NCBI GenBank assembly: GCA_026709935.1
Contig: JAPOSC010000077.1
Location: forward strand, 1-45,009
From: Thiotrichales bacterium
GTDB lineage: Bacteria > Pseudomonadota > Gammaproteobacteria > HK1
Length of the DNA stretch: 45,009 nucleotides
Direction: 5' to 3'
The notes under the pieces: model-generated
What the model saw: the letters and a program-made list of their open reading frames with translations, nothing else
Told to the model about the DNA's origin: nothing
Databases searched by the model: none
Translations under genes and position numbers: made by a program
Part shown: piece after piece, positions 7,110-15,143 of the stretch
How positions within the stretch are numbered: position 1 is the first letter of the stretch
How the letters are laid out: the number at the start of each line of letters is the position of its first letter

Positions 7110-9158
7110 ATGCCCGCCCATACCACCGACGACATCCGCAACGTGGCTCTGACGGGGCATGGCGGTGCCGGCAAGACGGCCCTGGCCGAGGCGCTGCTCG
7201 CATTCGCCGGCGTCATCGACGCTCCCGGCTCGATCACCGGCGGCACCACGGTGTGCGACTTCGACCCGCAGGAGAAGGAGCACCAGCACTCGTTGTACCC
7301 CTCGGTCGTGCACTTCGACCACGGCTCGCGCCATGTCAACCTCGTGGACACCCCCGGTTACCCCGATTTTCTCGGCCGCGCGCTCCCGGTGCTCGCCGCG
7401 GTGGAGACGGCGGCCGTGGTGGTGGATGCGCGCCAGGGCGTCCAGATGGTCACCCGGCGCATGATGGAGGCGGCGGCCGCGCGCGGACTCGCCCGTATGG
7501 TGGTGGTGAACAAGATCGACGCCGAAGAGCTCGACCTGGAGGCGTTGCTCGCGAATCTCGCCGAGGTCTTCGGCCGCGAGTGCATGCCCATCAACCTGCC
7601 CGCGGGCGGTGGCGCGAAGGTGGTGGACTGCTTCTTTGCACCCGGTGACGGGCCGACCGACTTCTCGTCGGTGGACGAAGCCCATACCCGCATCGTGGAT
7701 CAGGTGGTCGAGGTCGACGAGGCGCTGATGGAGCGCTACCTGGAGCTGGACGAGGGCGAGTCGCTCGATGCGGATCGGCTCCACGACGCGTTCGAGCGGG
7801 CGCTGCGCGAGGGTCATCTCGTCCCGGTGTGTTTCACCTCGGCGGAATCGGGGGTCGGGATCGCGGAGCTCGCCAATGTGATCGAGAAGGTCATGCCCAG
7901 CCCGCTGGAGGGGAACCGTGCCCCCTTCCGCAACGCCGCAGGCGAGTCGGTGGAGGTCGCGCCCGACGCCGATGCCCCGGCCGTCGCCCACGTCTTCAAG
8001 GTTTCGATCGATGCCTTCGTGGGCAAGCTCGGCGTATTCCGGATCCATCGGGGCACGGTGACCAGGGACTCCCAGTTCCACATCGGAGATGCGCGCAAGC
8101 CCGTGAAGATCGGCCACCTCTTCGCGCTGCAGGGCAAGGAGCATGTCGAGATCGACGCCGGGGTCCCGGGCGACATCTGCGCGGTGGCGAAGATCGACGA
8201 GGTGACATACGGCGCGGTGATGCACGAGTCCGTGGACGACGAGGGCCTCTCCATGACCGCGGACGCCCTGCCGGCGCCCATGCTCGGGCTCGCGATCTCG
8301 GCGAAGACCCGCGGTGACGAGCAGAAGCTCGGAGACTCGCTCTCGAAGCTCGCGGCGGAGGACCCGTGCCTCGGTATCGAGCACAACGCGGTGTTCAACG
8401 AGACGGTCATCCGGGGGCTTGGCGATCTGCACCTGCGCATGGTGCTGGAGAAGATGAAGGACCGGTACAACGTCGAGGTGGACACCAGAGCGCCGAAAAT
8501 CGCGTACCGGGAAACGGTCCGCAAGCCGGCCGAAGGCCACCACCGCCACAAGAAGCAGACCGGTGGGGCCGGGCAATTCGGCGAGGTGTATCTCCGAATC
8601 GAGCCGCTGGCGCGCGGCGCCGGCTTCGAGTTTGTCGACGCGGTGGTGGGCGGAGTGATCCCGAACCAGTTCATCCCCGCGGTGGAGAAGGGCGTGCGCC
8701 AGGTGCTCGCCCACGGCGCGGTGGCCGGCTACCCGCTCCACGACGTGCGGGTCACGGTCTACGACGGCAAGCACCATTCCGTCGACTCCAAGGAGGTCGC
8801 CTTCGTCGCGGCCGGCCGGAAGGCGTTCGTGGACGCGGTCAACAAGGCGGCGCCGATCGTGCTGGAGCCCATCGTCGACATCCGGGTCACGGTGCCGCAG
8901 GCGAACATGGGCGACATCGCCGGCGATCTCTCCTCGAAGCGCGGTCGCATCAGCGGCACGGAGGCGATGAGCGCGGGCATGGTGATGGTCTCCGGGCAGG
9001 CACCGCTCGCGGAGCTCGGCAGCTACCAGTCGGAGCTGAAGTCGGTGACCGGGGGGGCGGGCTCCTTCTCCATGGAGCTCTCGCACTACGACCCGGTGCC
9101 GTCCAACGTCCAGCAGCAGCTCGTGGCCGAGTACAGTCCGGCTGCGGACGAGGACTGA
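7110..9158 (+). CDS. Elongation factor G paralogue (EF-G2-like translational GTPase)
   Basis: A 682-residue translational GTPase with the full EF-G domain order. G1 is GHGGAGKT (residues 16-23), G3 starts at Asp80 (DTPG), and G4 is NKID from Asn134; domains II-V follow, with the domain IV block KKQTGGAGQFGEVYLRIEP. The switch I region reads QEKEHQHSLYPSV instead of the canonical ERGITI, marking the EF-G2/EF-G-like branch rather than the main translocase. Such paralogues replace or modulate translocation or recycling; several have weak or no translocase activity. A good ribosome-binding site (GGAGGAG) precedes ATG 7110. No rps or tuf genes lie nearby, which also argues against the canonical str-operon fusA. 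Confidence 0.9.
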   Translation: MPAHTTDDIRNVALTGHGGAGKTALAEALLAFAGVIDAPGSITGGTTVCDFDPQEKEHQHSLYPSVVHFDHGSRHVNLVDTPGYPDFLGRALPVLAAVETAAVVVDARQGVQMVTRRMMEAAAARGLARMVVVNKIDAEELDLEALLANLAEVFGRECMPINLPAGGGAKVVDCFFAPGDGPTDFSSVDEAHTRIVDQVVEVDEALMERYLELDEGESLDADRLHDAFERALREGHLVPVCFTSAESGVGIAELANVIEKVMPSPLEGNRAPFRNAAGESVEVAPDADAPAVAHVFKVSIDAFVGKLGVFRIHRGTVTRDSQFHIGDARKPVKIGHLFALQGKEHVEIDAGVPGDICAVAKIDEVTYGAVMHESVDDEGLSMTADALPAPMLGLAISAKTRGDEQKLGDSLSKLAAEDPCLGIEHNAVFNETVIRGLGDLHLRMVLEKMKDRYNVEVDTRAPKIAYRETVRKPAEGHHRHKKQTGGAGQFGEVYLRIEPLARGAGFEFVDAVVGGVIPNQFIPAVEKGVRQVLAHGAVAGYPLHDVRVTVYDGKHHSVDSKEVAFVAAGRKAFVDAVNKAAPIVLEPIVDIRVTVPQANMGDIAGDLSSKRGRISGTEAMSAGMVMVSGQAPLAELGSYQSELKSVTGGAGSFSMELSHYDPVPSNVQQQLVAEYSPAADED

Positions 9159-9227
9159 GCGCCCCCGGACATTCCCGCCGAGCCGGAGCCCGCTCTCGGC
9201 CGTCAGTCACGAGGAGCACCCCGACCC

Positions 9228-10415
9228 ATGCGTCACTCCGCGCTTACCCGCCGTCTCGATGTCGCCTCCGCCCGCGTCTGGGACATCCATTACCAGGCCC
9301 GCGAACGGTGCGAGGCGGGGGAAGACGTGATCCTGCTGACGGTGGGGGACCCGGACTTCGAGACCCCACCGGCGATCGTCGACGAGGCCGAGCGCAGCCT
9401 CCGGCGCGGGCGCACGCGCTACAGTCCCACCGCCGGTGAACCGCTGCTGCGCGAGGCGATCGCGCGTCACCACCAGCGCATCACCGACCAGCCGGTGAGT
9501 GCGGAGAACGTGGCGGTGTTCGCGGGGGCGCAGAGCGCGCTTTTCGCCTCCATGCTCTGCCTCGCCGACGCCGGCGACGAGATTGCCGTCTTCGAACCCC
9601 GCTATGTGACCTACGACGGGGTAATCGACACCCCCGGTGCGGTGCGGGTCGAAGTTCCGCTGGCGGCGCCGCAGGGCTTTCGCTTCGACCCGGACGCGCT
9701 CGGCCGTGCGGTGACCCCGCGCATGCGGGCGGTCCTGCTCAACACGCCGCACAACCCGACCGGGATCGTCGCCGCCCGCGAGGAACTCGAGGCCATCGCC
9801 GCCATCGCGAAGCGTCACGATCTCTGGGTGCTGAGCGACGAGGTCTACGCGAGCCTCACCTACGACGCCCCGCATGTCGCGATCGCGAGCCTGCCGGGTA
9901 TGGCCGATCGCACGGTGACCATCAACTCGCTGTCGAAGTCGCACGCCATGCAGGGGTGGCGTCTGGGGTGGGCGGTGGGACCGGAGCCGCTCGTTCGGCA
10001 TCTCACCCACCTGATCGTGTCGATGGTGTTCGGCACCCCGCCGTTCACCCAGGACGCAGCGCGGTTCGCTCTGACCAGCGAGCTGGTGGAAGTCGCGGCG
10101 ATGGAGCGGGCGTATCGGGCGCGGCGGGACCTGCTTTGCGCGCGCATCAACGCCTGTCCGGGTCTTGCGTGCCAGTGGCCGCAGGGGGGGATGTACGCGA
10201 TGGTCGACGTGCGCGGTACCGGCCGTTCCGACGAGGATTTCGCCTGGGGCCTGCTGGAGGCGGAAGGGGTTTCGGTGCTGCCCGCCGCGACCTTCGGCGC
10301 GAGCGCGGCCGGGCATGTGCGGGTGAGTCTCACCGCGCCGGAGGCGGTGCTCGGCGAGGCGTGCGATCGGATCGAGCGGTATGCGCGGTCGCTGGTCGGG
10401 CCGCGAGGGCCTTGA
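9228..10415 (+). CDS. PLP-dependent class I/II aminotransferase
   Basis: A 395-residue fold-type I aminotransferase of the AspC-like group. Visible landmarks are LLTVGDPDFETPPAIVDEA at the N-terminus, LLNTPHNPTGIV (the Asn that contacts PLP), LSDEVYASLTYD (Asp and Tyr to PLP), and INSLSKSHAMQGWRLGW, where Lys237 should form the internal aldimine. A late Arg in GHVRVSLT should bind the substrate alpha-carboxylate. It starts 69 bp after the EF-G stop and may be cotranscribed. Amino-donor and acceptor specificity cannot be read from sequence; aromatic, branched-chain or aspartate-type substrates are all possible. The 3' end overlaps a protease remnant on the other strand. Confidence 0.93.
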   Translation: MRHSALTRRLDVASARVWDIHYQARERCEAGEDVILLTVGDPDFETPPAIVDEAERSLRRGRTRYSPTAGEPLLREAIARHHQRITDQPVSAENVAVFAGAQSALFASMLCLADAGDEIAVFEPRYVTYDGVIDTPGAVRVEVPLAAPQGFRFDPDALGRAVTPRMRAVLLNTPHNPTGIVAAREELEAIAAIAKRHDLWVLSDEVYASLTYDAPHVAIASLPGMADRTVTINSLSKSHAMQGWRLGWAVGPEPLVRHLTHLIVSMVFGTPPFTQDAARFALTSELVEVAAMERAYRARRDLLCARINACPGLACQWPQGGMYAMVDVRGTGRSDEDFAWGLLEAEGVSVLPAATFGASAAGHVRVSLTAPEAVLGEACDRIERYARSLVGPRGP

Positions 10416-10500
10416 GGCGTACGGCGGGAAGCCGCTTCAACCGCCGAGTCGTCGGATCCACCTCGATGCCCACCGACTCCGGAGGCATCAGCCCGAGCAG
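10411..10500 (-). pseudogene. C-terminal remnant of a clan AA (retropepsin-like) aspartic protease
   Basis: Read on the minus strand, about 30 codons give LLGLMPPESVGIEVDP followed by TTRRLKRLPAVRLKA. This matches my memory of the C-terminus of small bacterial clan AA aspartic proteases, which end in LLG..xLESVGIEVDP....LKRLPAVRLK. The catalytic DTGA half, which should lie upstream at higher coordinates, is not visible in any frame, and the stop has been lost because the frame runs on into the aminotransferase 3' end. I read it as a decayed gene fragment. It could still be a chance similarity, but the match is long and ordered. Confidence 0.5.
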
Positions 10501-10761
10501 GTGGCGGCCTGCCTCGGGTATTCCGTTTCGAACGCGGCGCACCGTCCCGCATCGGTCCGGCCCCGTCGTTGGGGGTACACCTCGGGGTTGCGGGAGGCGT
10601 GGTGGAGTCGTGCGATCTGTCACGTCGAAACATGCGGCCTGTCACTCGCTCGTCCGACCGAAATTTGGCTTGATGTACACGAAGGCATGCTTGTGCCTTC
10701 CATGAGAACCCCGACCTGTCCGGCCGCAGCGGCGGCTCTGCCAAGCACTGGAATCCGACCA
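10501..10761. other. Spacer upstream of the epoxide hydrolase, with a hairpin
   Basis: No intact gene. A hairpin with a 7-bp stem GAAGGCA/TGCCTTC and 6-nt loop lies at 10681-10700, without a T-run, so it is not a clear terminator. The DNA just after position 10620 is less GC-rich than its surroundings. Part of this stretch may be further decayed protease sequence. Confidence 0.4.
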
Positions 10762-11931
10762 ATGGAGCAATCTTTCGGCGAATTGGCGCCGGCCCAACCC
10801 TTCCGAATCGAGGTTCCGGACGAGACCCTCGACGACATCCGCAGGCGGGTCGGAGACTATCCCTGGCACGAGATGCCCGACGACGGCGGGTGGGGTTACG
10901 GCGCCAACCTCGACTACATGAAGGAGCTGTGCGCGTACTGGCTGGACGAGTTCGACTGGCGGCGGCAGGAGGCCCGGATCAATCGCTTTCCCCAATTCAC
11001 GGCGCCGATCGACGGGATCGACATCCACTTCGTTCACGAGAGGAGCGGCAACCCGGACGCCCTGCCGCTGATCATCTCCCACGGCTGGCCGGGATCCGTC
11101 GTCGAGTTCCTCGACATCATCGGTCCTCTTGCCCACCCGGAGCGTCATGGAGGCAACGCCGAGGACGCATTCGACGTCGTCGCGCCGTCGCTCCCGGGGT
11201 TTGCCTTCTCGGGCCGGCCGCCCCGTCCCTGGGGTCCCCGCCGGATGGCCCGGGTGTTCGCCGCCCTGATGACCGATGTCCTCGGATATCGCGGCTATCT
11301 CGCCCAGGGGGGCGACTGGGGCGGCGCCATCTCGTCGTGGCTCGGCTACGAGCACGCCCCGGCCTGCCGGGCCATTCACCTCAACATCATGACCATGCGC
11401 CATCCGGACGGACCCGGAGGAGCCGAAGAGGAGGCGTGGGCCGCGCGGTTCGAGGAGGAGCAGACGCTGGAGAACGGTTACCGTATCCAGCAGGCGACCA
11501 GGCCGCAGACGCTCAGCTACGCGATGATGGACAGTCCTGTCGGGGTCGCCGCCTGGCTCGTCGAGAAGTTCAACTCCTGGTCCGACACGGTCGGCGACGA
11601 CGTCGAGAGCGTACACACCAAGGACGCCCTTCTGACCAACATCATGGTTTACCTGGTCACCCGCACATTCAACACCGCGAGCTGGATCTACTACGGCCGG
11701 CGCGAGGAGGGCGGTCGCGTGCTGTCGCCGCAGGGGAGGCGGGTGGAGGTGCCGACGGGCTGCGCCCTGTTCCCCGCCGAGCTCCTGTCCTGGCCTCCGC
11801 GGAGCTACGTGGAGCGGGTCTACAACGTGACGCGCTGGACCGAGATGCCGCGGGGCGGCCACTTCGCGGCGATGGAGCAGCCAGAGCTGTTCATCGAGGA
11901 TGTCCGCGCCTTCGCCCGGACCGTGCGCTAG
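10762..11931 (+). CDS. Epoxide hydrolase, EHN-type alpha/beta hydrolase
   Basis: A 389-residue microsomal-type epoxide hydrolase with the N-terminal EHN lid domain (residues about 8-115: FRIEVPDETLDDIRRRV, ANLDYMKELCAYWLDEFDWR). The oxyanion block is HGWPGS (His107 onward), the nucleophile is Asp185 in QGGDWGGAISS, and the charge-relay His367 lies in RGGHFAAMEQPELF. Tyr residues that polarise the epoxide should be in the cap. It hydrolyses epoxides, or related strained ethers, to diols in the cytoplasm. ATG 10762 was chosen because EHN homology begins 10 residues later; an upstream ATG at 10699 is possible. It converges on the MocR gene. Family known, substrate unknown; this family is common in catabolic clusters. 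Confidence 0.92.
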   Translation: MEQSFGELAPAQPFRIEVPDETLDDIRRRVGDYPWHEMPDDGGWGYGANLDYMKELCAYWLDEFDWRRQEARINRFPQFTAPIDGIDIHFVHERSGNPDALPLIISHGWPGSVVEFLDIIGPLAHPERHGGNAEDAFDVVAPSLPGFAFSGRPPRPWGPRRMARVFAALMTDVLGYRGYLAQGGDWGGAISSWLGYEHAPACRAIHLNIMTMRHPDGPGGAEEEAWAARFEEEQTLENGYRIQQATRPQTLSYAMMDSPVGVAAWLVEKFNSWSDTVGDDVESVHTKDALLTNIMVYLVTRTFNTASWIYYGRREEGGRVLSPQGRRVEVPTGCALFPAELLSWPPRSYVERVYNVTRWTEMPRGGHFAAMEQPELFIEDVRAFARTVR

Positions 11932-11987
11932 GAGTCTGCGCTGGTCTCCCCGAGCCCGTGCGCATCCATGTTCGATCGAGGCCACGC

Positions 11988-12012
11988 GGATTCCCGCCTT
12001 CGCGGGAATGAC
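11988..12012. repeat. Dispersed palindromic repeat, copy 1
   Basis: A 25-bp element with near-palindromic arms (GGATTCCCGC...GCGGGAATGAC) lies in the spacer between two convergent genes, where it could act as a bidirectional terminator or mRNA-end hairpin. The reverse complement nearly matches the element at 41323-41347: only the loop bases differ. REP-like palindromes of this type are spread through many proteobacterial genomes. Confidence 0.7.
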
Positions 12013-12032
12013 AGACCCGCGCTGGCCGGAGT

Positions 12033-13511
12033 TCATTGACTTCGGGGTGGCGACAACAGCTTCCTCACTTCTCTGGCGATGATCCTGACGCCTTCTTCCA
12101 GTTTCCCTACCGGTACATAGGCGAACCCCACCCTGAAACTTCGCCGGTTTTCGTTGTTCAGGTAGAAAGTCTGGCCCTTGTCCACCAGCACCCCTTCGGA
12201 CGTCAGACGAGCGGCCAGCTCGGTGGCGTCGAAACCTGCCGGACCTGTAAGCCAGAAGCATGAGCCGCCGACCGTGTCGGTCATGTCGAGCATGCTGAGA
12301 TGCCGCCGGATCGCGTCGCGCATCGTGTGCCAGCGTTTCCGGTAGCGCCGTTCCACGTGGCGCAGGTGAGCGTCGTAGTATCCGAGTCGGATGAACCGTG
12401 CCGCCGTTTCCTGGACGATGGTCGGGGGGTGCCGCAACATGACGCCCCTGATCATGCGGGCCTCGCGGATGATGTTGCGGTGGGCGACGATGAAGCCGAG
12501 GCGGATCCCCGGGGAGATAGTCTTCGACAGGCTGCCGACGTAGACGATCCGCCCGTTCGCATCCAGCGACCGCAACGAGGGCGAAGGTCGCGTGAAGTAA
12601 TTGATCTCCGCCTCGTAATCGTCTTCAAGTACGAGGAAATCGTTCTCGATTGCAGCTTCGATCAGTGCCCGGCGCCGAGCGAGACTCATGGTCACCATGG
12701 TCGGAAACTGGTGGCTTGGCGTCGTGAACACCAGTTGGCTGCCGGCGGGGATGGCCGACGGAATCAGGCCGTCCCGGTCGACGGGCACGCCGACCACCTT
12801 GTGCCCCGCGAGGCGGAAGGCGTTTCTGGCGCCGTGGAATCCCGGATCCTCGATGGCAATCGGCCGGTTTCGGTTCGCCAGCACCATGCTGATGATGCAC
12901 AGCGCGTTCTGTGCGCCGAGCGTGACAAGGATTTCGTCGTCATCCGCATAGATGCCACGGTAGCTCAATACTCTCTGGCGCAGTTGCTGGACGAGTCGTG
13001 GACTGTCGCTTTCGACCGAGTCTCCCACCCAGACCGGGATCTGCCTTCGGCTCAGCGCCTGCCGGGAGCATTCTCGCCAAGCGTCGACGGGGAACAGATC
13101 CGGATCAAACTGGTTGTAGATGAACGGGTAGGGATAGCGCACCCAGTCGAGCGGATTCTCGATCGGGATCAAGGTCGATGGCTCGAACTCGATGGGAGCC
13201 GGAAGCGCATGCCCGCGCCTTGCCGGCTTGTCCTCGCCGTCCGCTGGCGAGAGGGACATGCGAAGGTCGGGGTTGACAAAGTATCCGGACCTGTCGCGCG
13301 CAATCAGGAACCCGAGCTCGATCAGCCGGTGATAGGCAGCAAAGACGGTGTTTCGCGAAACGTTGAGCTGGCCCGCAAGCTCCCGGCATGAAGGTAGCGG
13401 CCGGTCATGCGGCAGTGTCCGGGAGGTGATCGCCGCGCTCACGACCTCGCAGATCTGATCCCTGAGACTGAGCCCGGACGTATCCGGCAGTTTGAACAGG
13501 TGAGGAGTCAT
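12033..13511 (-). CDS. MocR/PdxR-family regulator (GntR wHTH fused to aminotransferase)
   Basis: A 492-residue fusion. Residues about 10-85 are a GntR-type winged helix (LRDQICEVVSAAITS, PSCRELAGQLNVSRNTVFAAYHRLIELGFL); the rest is an aminotransferase-like domain with Lys330 in YVGSLSKTISPGIRLGF as the expected PLP-binding lysine. Such proteins use PLP or a PLP-amine adduct as effector and often control a divergent gene. Here the divergent neighbour is the TRAP receptor gene, 220 bp away, and a pair of direct repeats lies in that gap. Control of uptake of an amine or amino acid is the likely role; the ligand is unknown. Start at ATG 13511. It converges on the epoxide hydrolase gene. Confidence 0.9.
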   Translation of the reverse strand: MTPHLFKLPDTSGLSLRDQICEVVSAAITSRTLPHDRPLPSCRELAGQLNVSRNTVFAAYHRLIELGFLIARDRSGYFVNPDLRMSLSPADGEDKPARRGHALPAPIEFEPSTLIPIENPLDWVRYPYPFIYNQFDPDLFPVDAWRECSRQALSRRQIPVWVGDSVESDSPRLVQQLRQRVLSYRGIYADDDEILVTLGAQNALCIISMVLANRNRPIAIEDPGFHGARNAFRLAGHKVVGVPVDRDGLIPSAIPAGSQLVFTTPSHQFPTMVTMSLARRRALIEAAIENDFLVLEDDYEAEINYFTRPSPSLRSLDANGRIVYVGSLSKTISPGIRLGFIVAHRNIIREARMIRGVMLRHPPTIVQETAARFIRLGYYDAHLRHVERRYRKRWHTMRDAIRRHLSMLDMTDTVGGSCFWLTGPAGFDATELAARLTSEGVLVDKGQTFYLNNENRRSFRVGFAYVPVGKLEEGVRIIAREVRKLLSPPRSQ

Positions 13512-13646
13512 CGCCGCCTCCTTGCCAAGACTATTCCCGCCCCTCGCGCGCTCCCGAATGTCGAGCGCCGGATTGGAGCCGGAGCGGCAGGATTTCCCTG
13601 CGTTGTCCGTGGATTGCGGCTCCCTCCGATCTTTCCCCGGCGTAGT

Positions 13647-13680
13647 TGTCCTCTCTATCTGAGAAATCTGTCACTTCTAT
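13647..13680. promoter_or_regulatory. Candidate MocR operator (direct repeats)
   Basis: TGTCCTCTCTAT (13647-13658) and TGTCACTTCTAT (13669-13680) agree at 9 of 12 positions and are spaced 22 bp apart, about two helical turns, so a dimer could bind both on one face. They lie between mocR and the dctP-like gene, 51 bp before the latter's ATG. MocR regulators are known to use direct repeats. Found by eye; no binding evidence. Confidence 0.4.
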
Positions 13681-13730
13681 CGTGATCCCGCCATCGCTAT
13701 GATGAATCGGCCCCAAAGGAGGGAAAAGTC

Positions 13731-14774
13731 ATGCTGAAGCATACGATATTGAGGATGCTCGGGCTCGCGGGTGTGACGCTTGCGCTCGGCGTCCAGAGCG
13801 TCGCGGCCGAGACGGTTCTGAAACTCGGCACCGTGGGACGTCTGGGAATGCCGATCGGCGATGCTATCGACCAGGCCATGATTCCGACGGCGGTCGATCT
13901 GTCGGGTGGCAAAATCATCGTCGAGCCGCACTACCGAGGTTCGCTCTGCGGTGAGCAGAAATGCGGCGAGCAGGCCAATCAGGGACTCCTGCAGCTCTGG
14001 ACGAGTTCCACCGCGAACTTCGGCAACTTCGGAACGGCGCTGGCGATCTTCGATCTGCCGTACATCTTCAAGAGTATCGAGGACGCCGACGCGATTTCCG
14101 AGGGCTGGATGTCGGACGCGCAGTGCAAGTTGGCGGCGGAAACGACCGGGCACATCTGCTTCGTGGTCTATTCGAGCGGTGGGTTCCGCGAGCTTGGAAA
14201 CGCCGAACGTCCGGTGCACAAGCCCGATGACATGAAAGGGCTGAAGTGGCGAGTGACCAAGAGCCCCATCGAATACACCCTCATCAAGAGCTGGGGCGCG
14301 GTGCCGGTCCCCTACGACTGGACGCAGCTCTACCAGGGCCTTCAGACCGGCGTCGTCTCCGGACAGTACGTCGCCATTCCGTGGCAGTACATCGCCAAGC
14401 TCCACGAGGTGGCGCAGTACTACACGCAGATTGGCGGCGCGTGGTCGGGCAACCAGATCTCGATGGACGTGGCGCAGTACAACGCGTTGAGTGCGGAGGA
14501 GAAGGCGTGGGTCGACGCCGCGGCCGACGAGTTCGGCGACATGGTGCGCAAGCTCGACCAGAAGTGGGTGGAGGACGGGATCGCGGCGATCAAGCAGGAG
14601 ATCAAGGAGTGGTACGTCCCGACCGAAGAGGAGATGGCTCTGTGGCGTGCGGGTGCGGTCGGCGCCTGGAAGGATGCCAAGGGTACCTTCGATCCGCAGC
14701 TTGCCGAGCGTGCGTTGGCCGAGCAGGGCCTCGACGACTTCATCGCCACGCTCAAGGCGGCGGATGCGTTGTAG
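13731..14774 (+). CDS. TRAP transporter substrate-binding protein, DctP family
   Basis: A 347-residue periplasmic receptor of a TRAP transporter. A Sec signal peptide covers residues 1-26 (basic start, hydrophobic core, VAA before Glu27). Mature-protein landmarks include LKLGTVGRLGMPIGDA, the hinge block DDMKGLKWRV whose Arg normally grips the ligand carboxylate, and a C-terminal stretch with EIKEWYVPTEEEM. A very strong ribosome-binding site (AGGAGGG) precedes ATG 13731. It is divergent from mocR. The matching DctM and DctQ genes lie 5.7 kb downstream, after an ABC-2 module, so the transporter operon is split. The ligand is presumably an organic acid or amino-acid-like compound with a carboxylate; which one cannot be told. 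Two Cys (SLCGEQKCGE) might form a disulfide. Confidence 0.9.
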   Translation: MLKHTILRMLGLAGVTLALGVQSVAAETVLKLGTVGRLGMPIGDAIDQAMIPTAVDLSGGKIIVEPHYRGSLCGEQKCGEQANQGLLQLWTSSTANFGNFGTALAIFDLPYIFKSIEDADAISEGWMSDAQCKLAAETTGHICFVVYSSGGFRELGNAERPVHKPDDMKGLKWRVTKSPIEYTLIKSWGAVPVPYDWTQLYQGLQTGVVSGQYVAIPWQYIAKLHEVAQYYTQIGGAWSGNQISMDVAQYNALSAEEKAWVDAAADEFGDMVRKLDQKWVEDGIAAIKQEIKEWYVPTEEEMALWRAGAVGAWKDAKGTFDPQLAERALAEQGLDDFIATLKAADAL

Positions 14775-14820
14775 GTACCGGCCTGTCCTCGTAGCAACGG
14801 GTAGTTTCACGCTCTCTGGC

Positions 14821-14950
14821 GCGAAACGGGTTTTCTTCGCGCTGCCTGGCGCGAAACGGGTTTTCTTCGCGCTGTCTGGTGCGAGATCGGTTTGTTTCGT
14901 ACTGTCTGGTGCGAAATGGGTTTGTTTCGCGCTGTCTGGCGCGAAACGGG
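14821..14950. repeat. 30-bp tandem repeat, four copies plus a partial
   Basis: Units begin at 14821, 14851, 14881, 14911 and 14941 (last one 10 bp). Each starts GCGAAACGGG or a variant and ends near CTGTCTGG, with drift between copies. The period is a multiple of three, which keeps frames open on both strands and produces misleading open frames. It lies directly behind the TRAP receptor gene and in front of the ABC-2 module, so it may mark an insertion junction. There are no spacers, so it is not a CRISPR array. Confidence 0.85.
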
Positions 14951-15143
14951 CCCGCCGAGCCCTCCGCCCGAGCGGCACGCTCCAACTGATCGGCGCGCCG
15001 CTCGGGCTGCGTTTTTCGGCGCGCCGTCCGGCGAGTTGCCTGTTCACACCAGCGAGTCGCGAAGCGCGCCGGATTCAGGAGCTCTTCGTACTCATCATCG
15101 GTGCGGTGCGCAGTGTGAACACGCCCCGGTGCGGGTGGACGCC

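Noticed and set aside
12300..13391. Long open frame opposite mocR
   Set aside because: It is the mirror of a clear MocR protein and reads as low-information GC-rich translation with no family features.
14821..14950. Possible CRISPR array
   Set aside because: The 30-bp units abut directly with no spacers and no cas genes are nearby; it is a simple tandem repeat.
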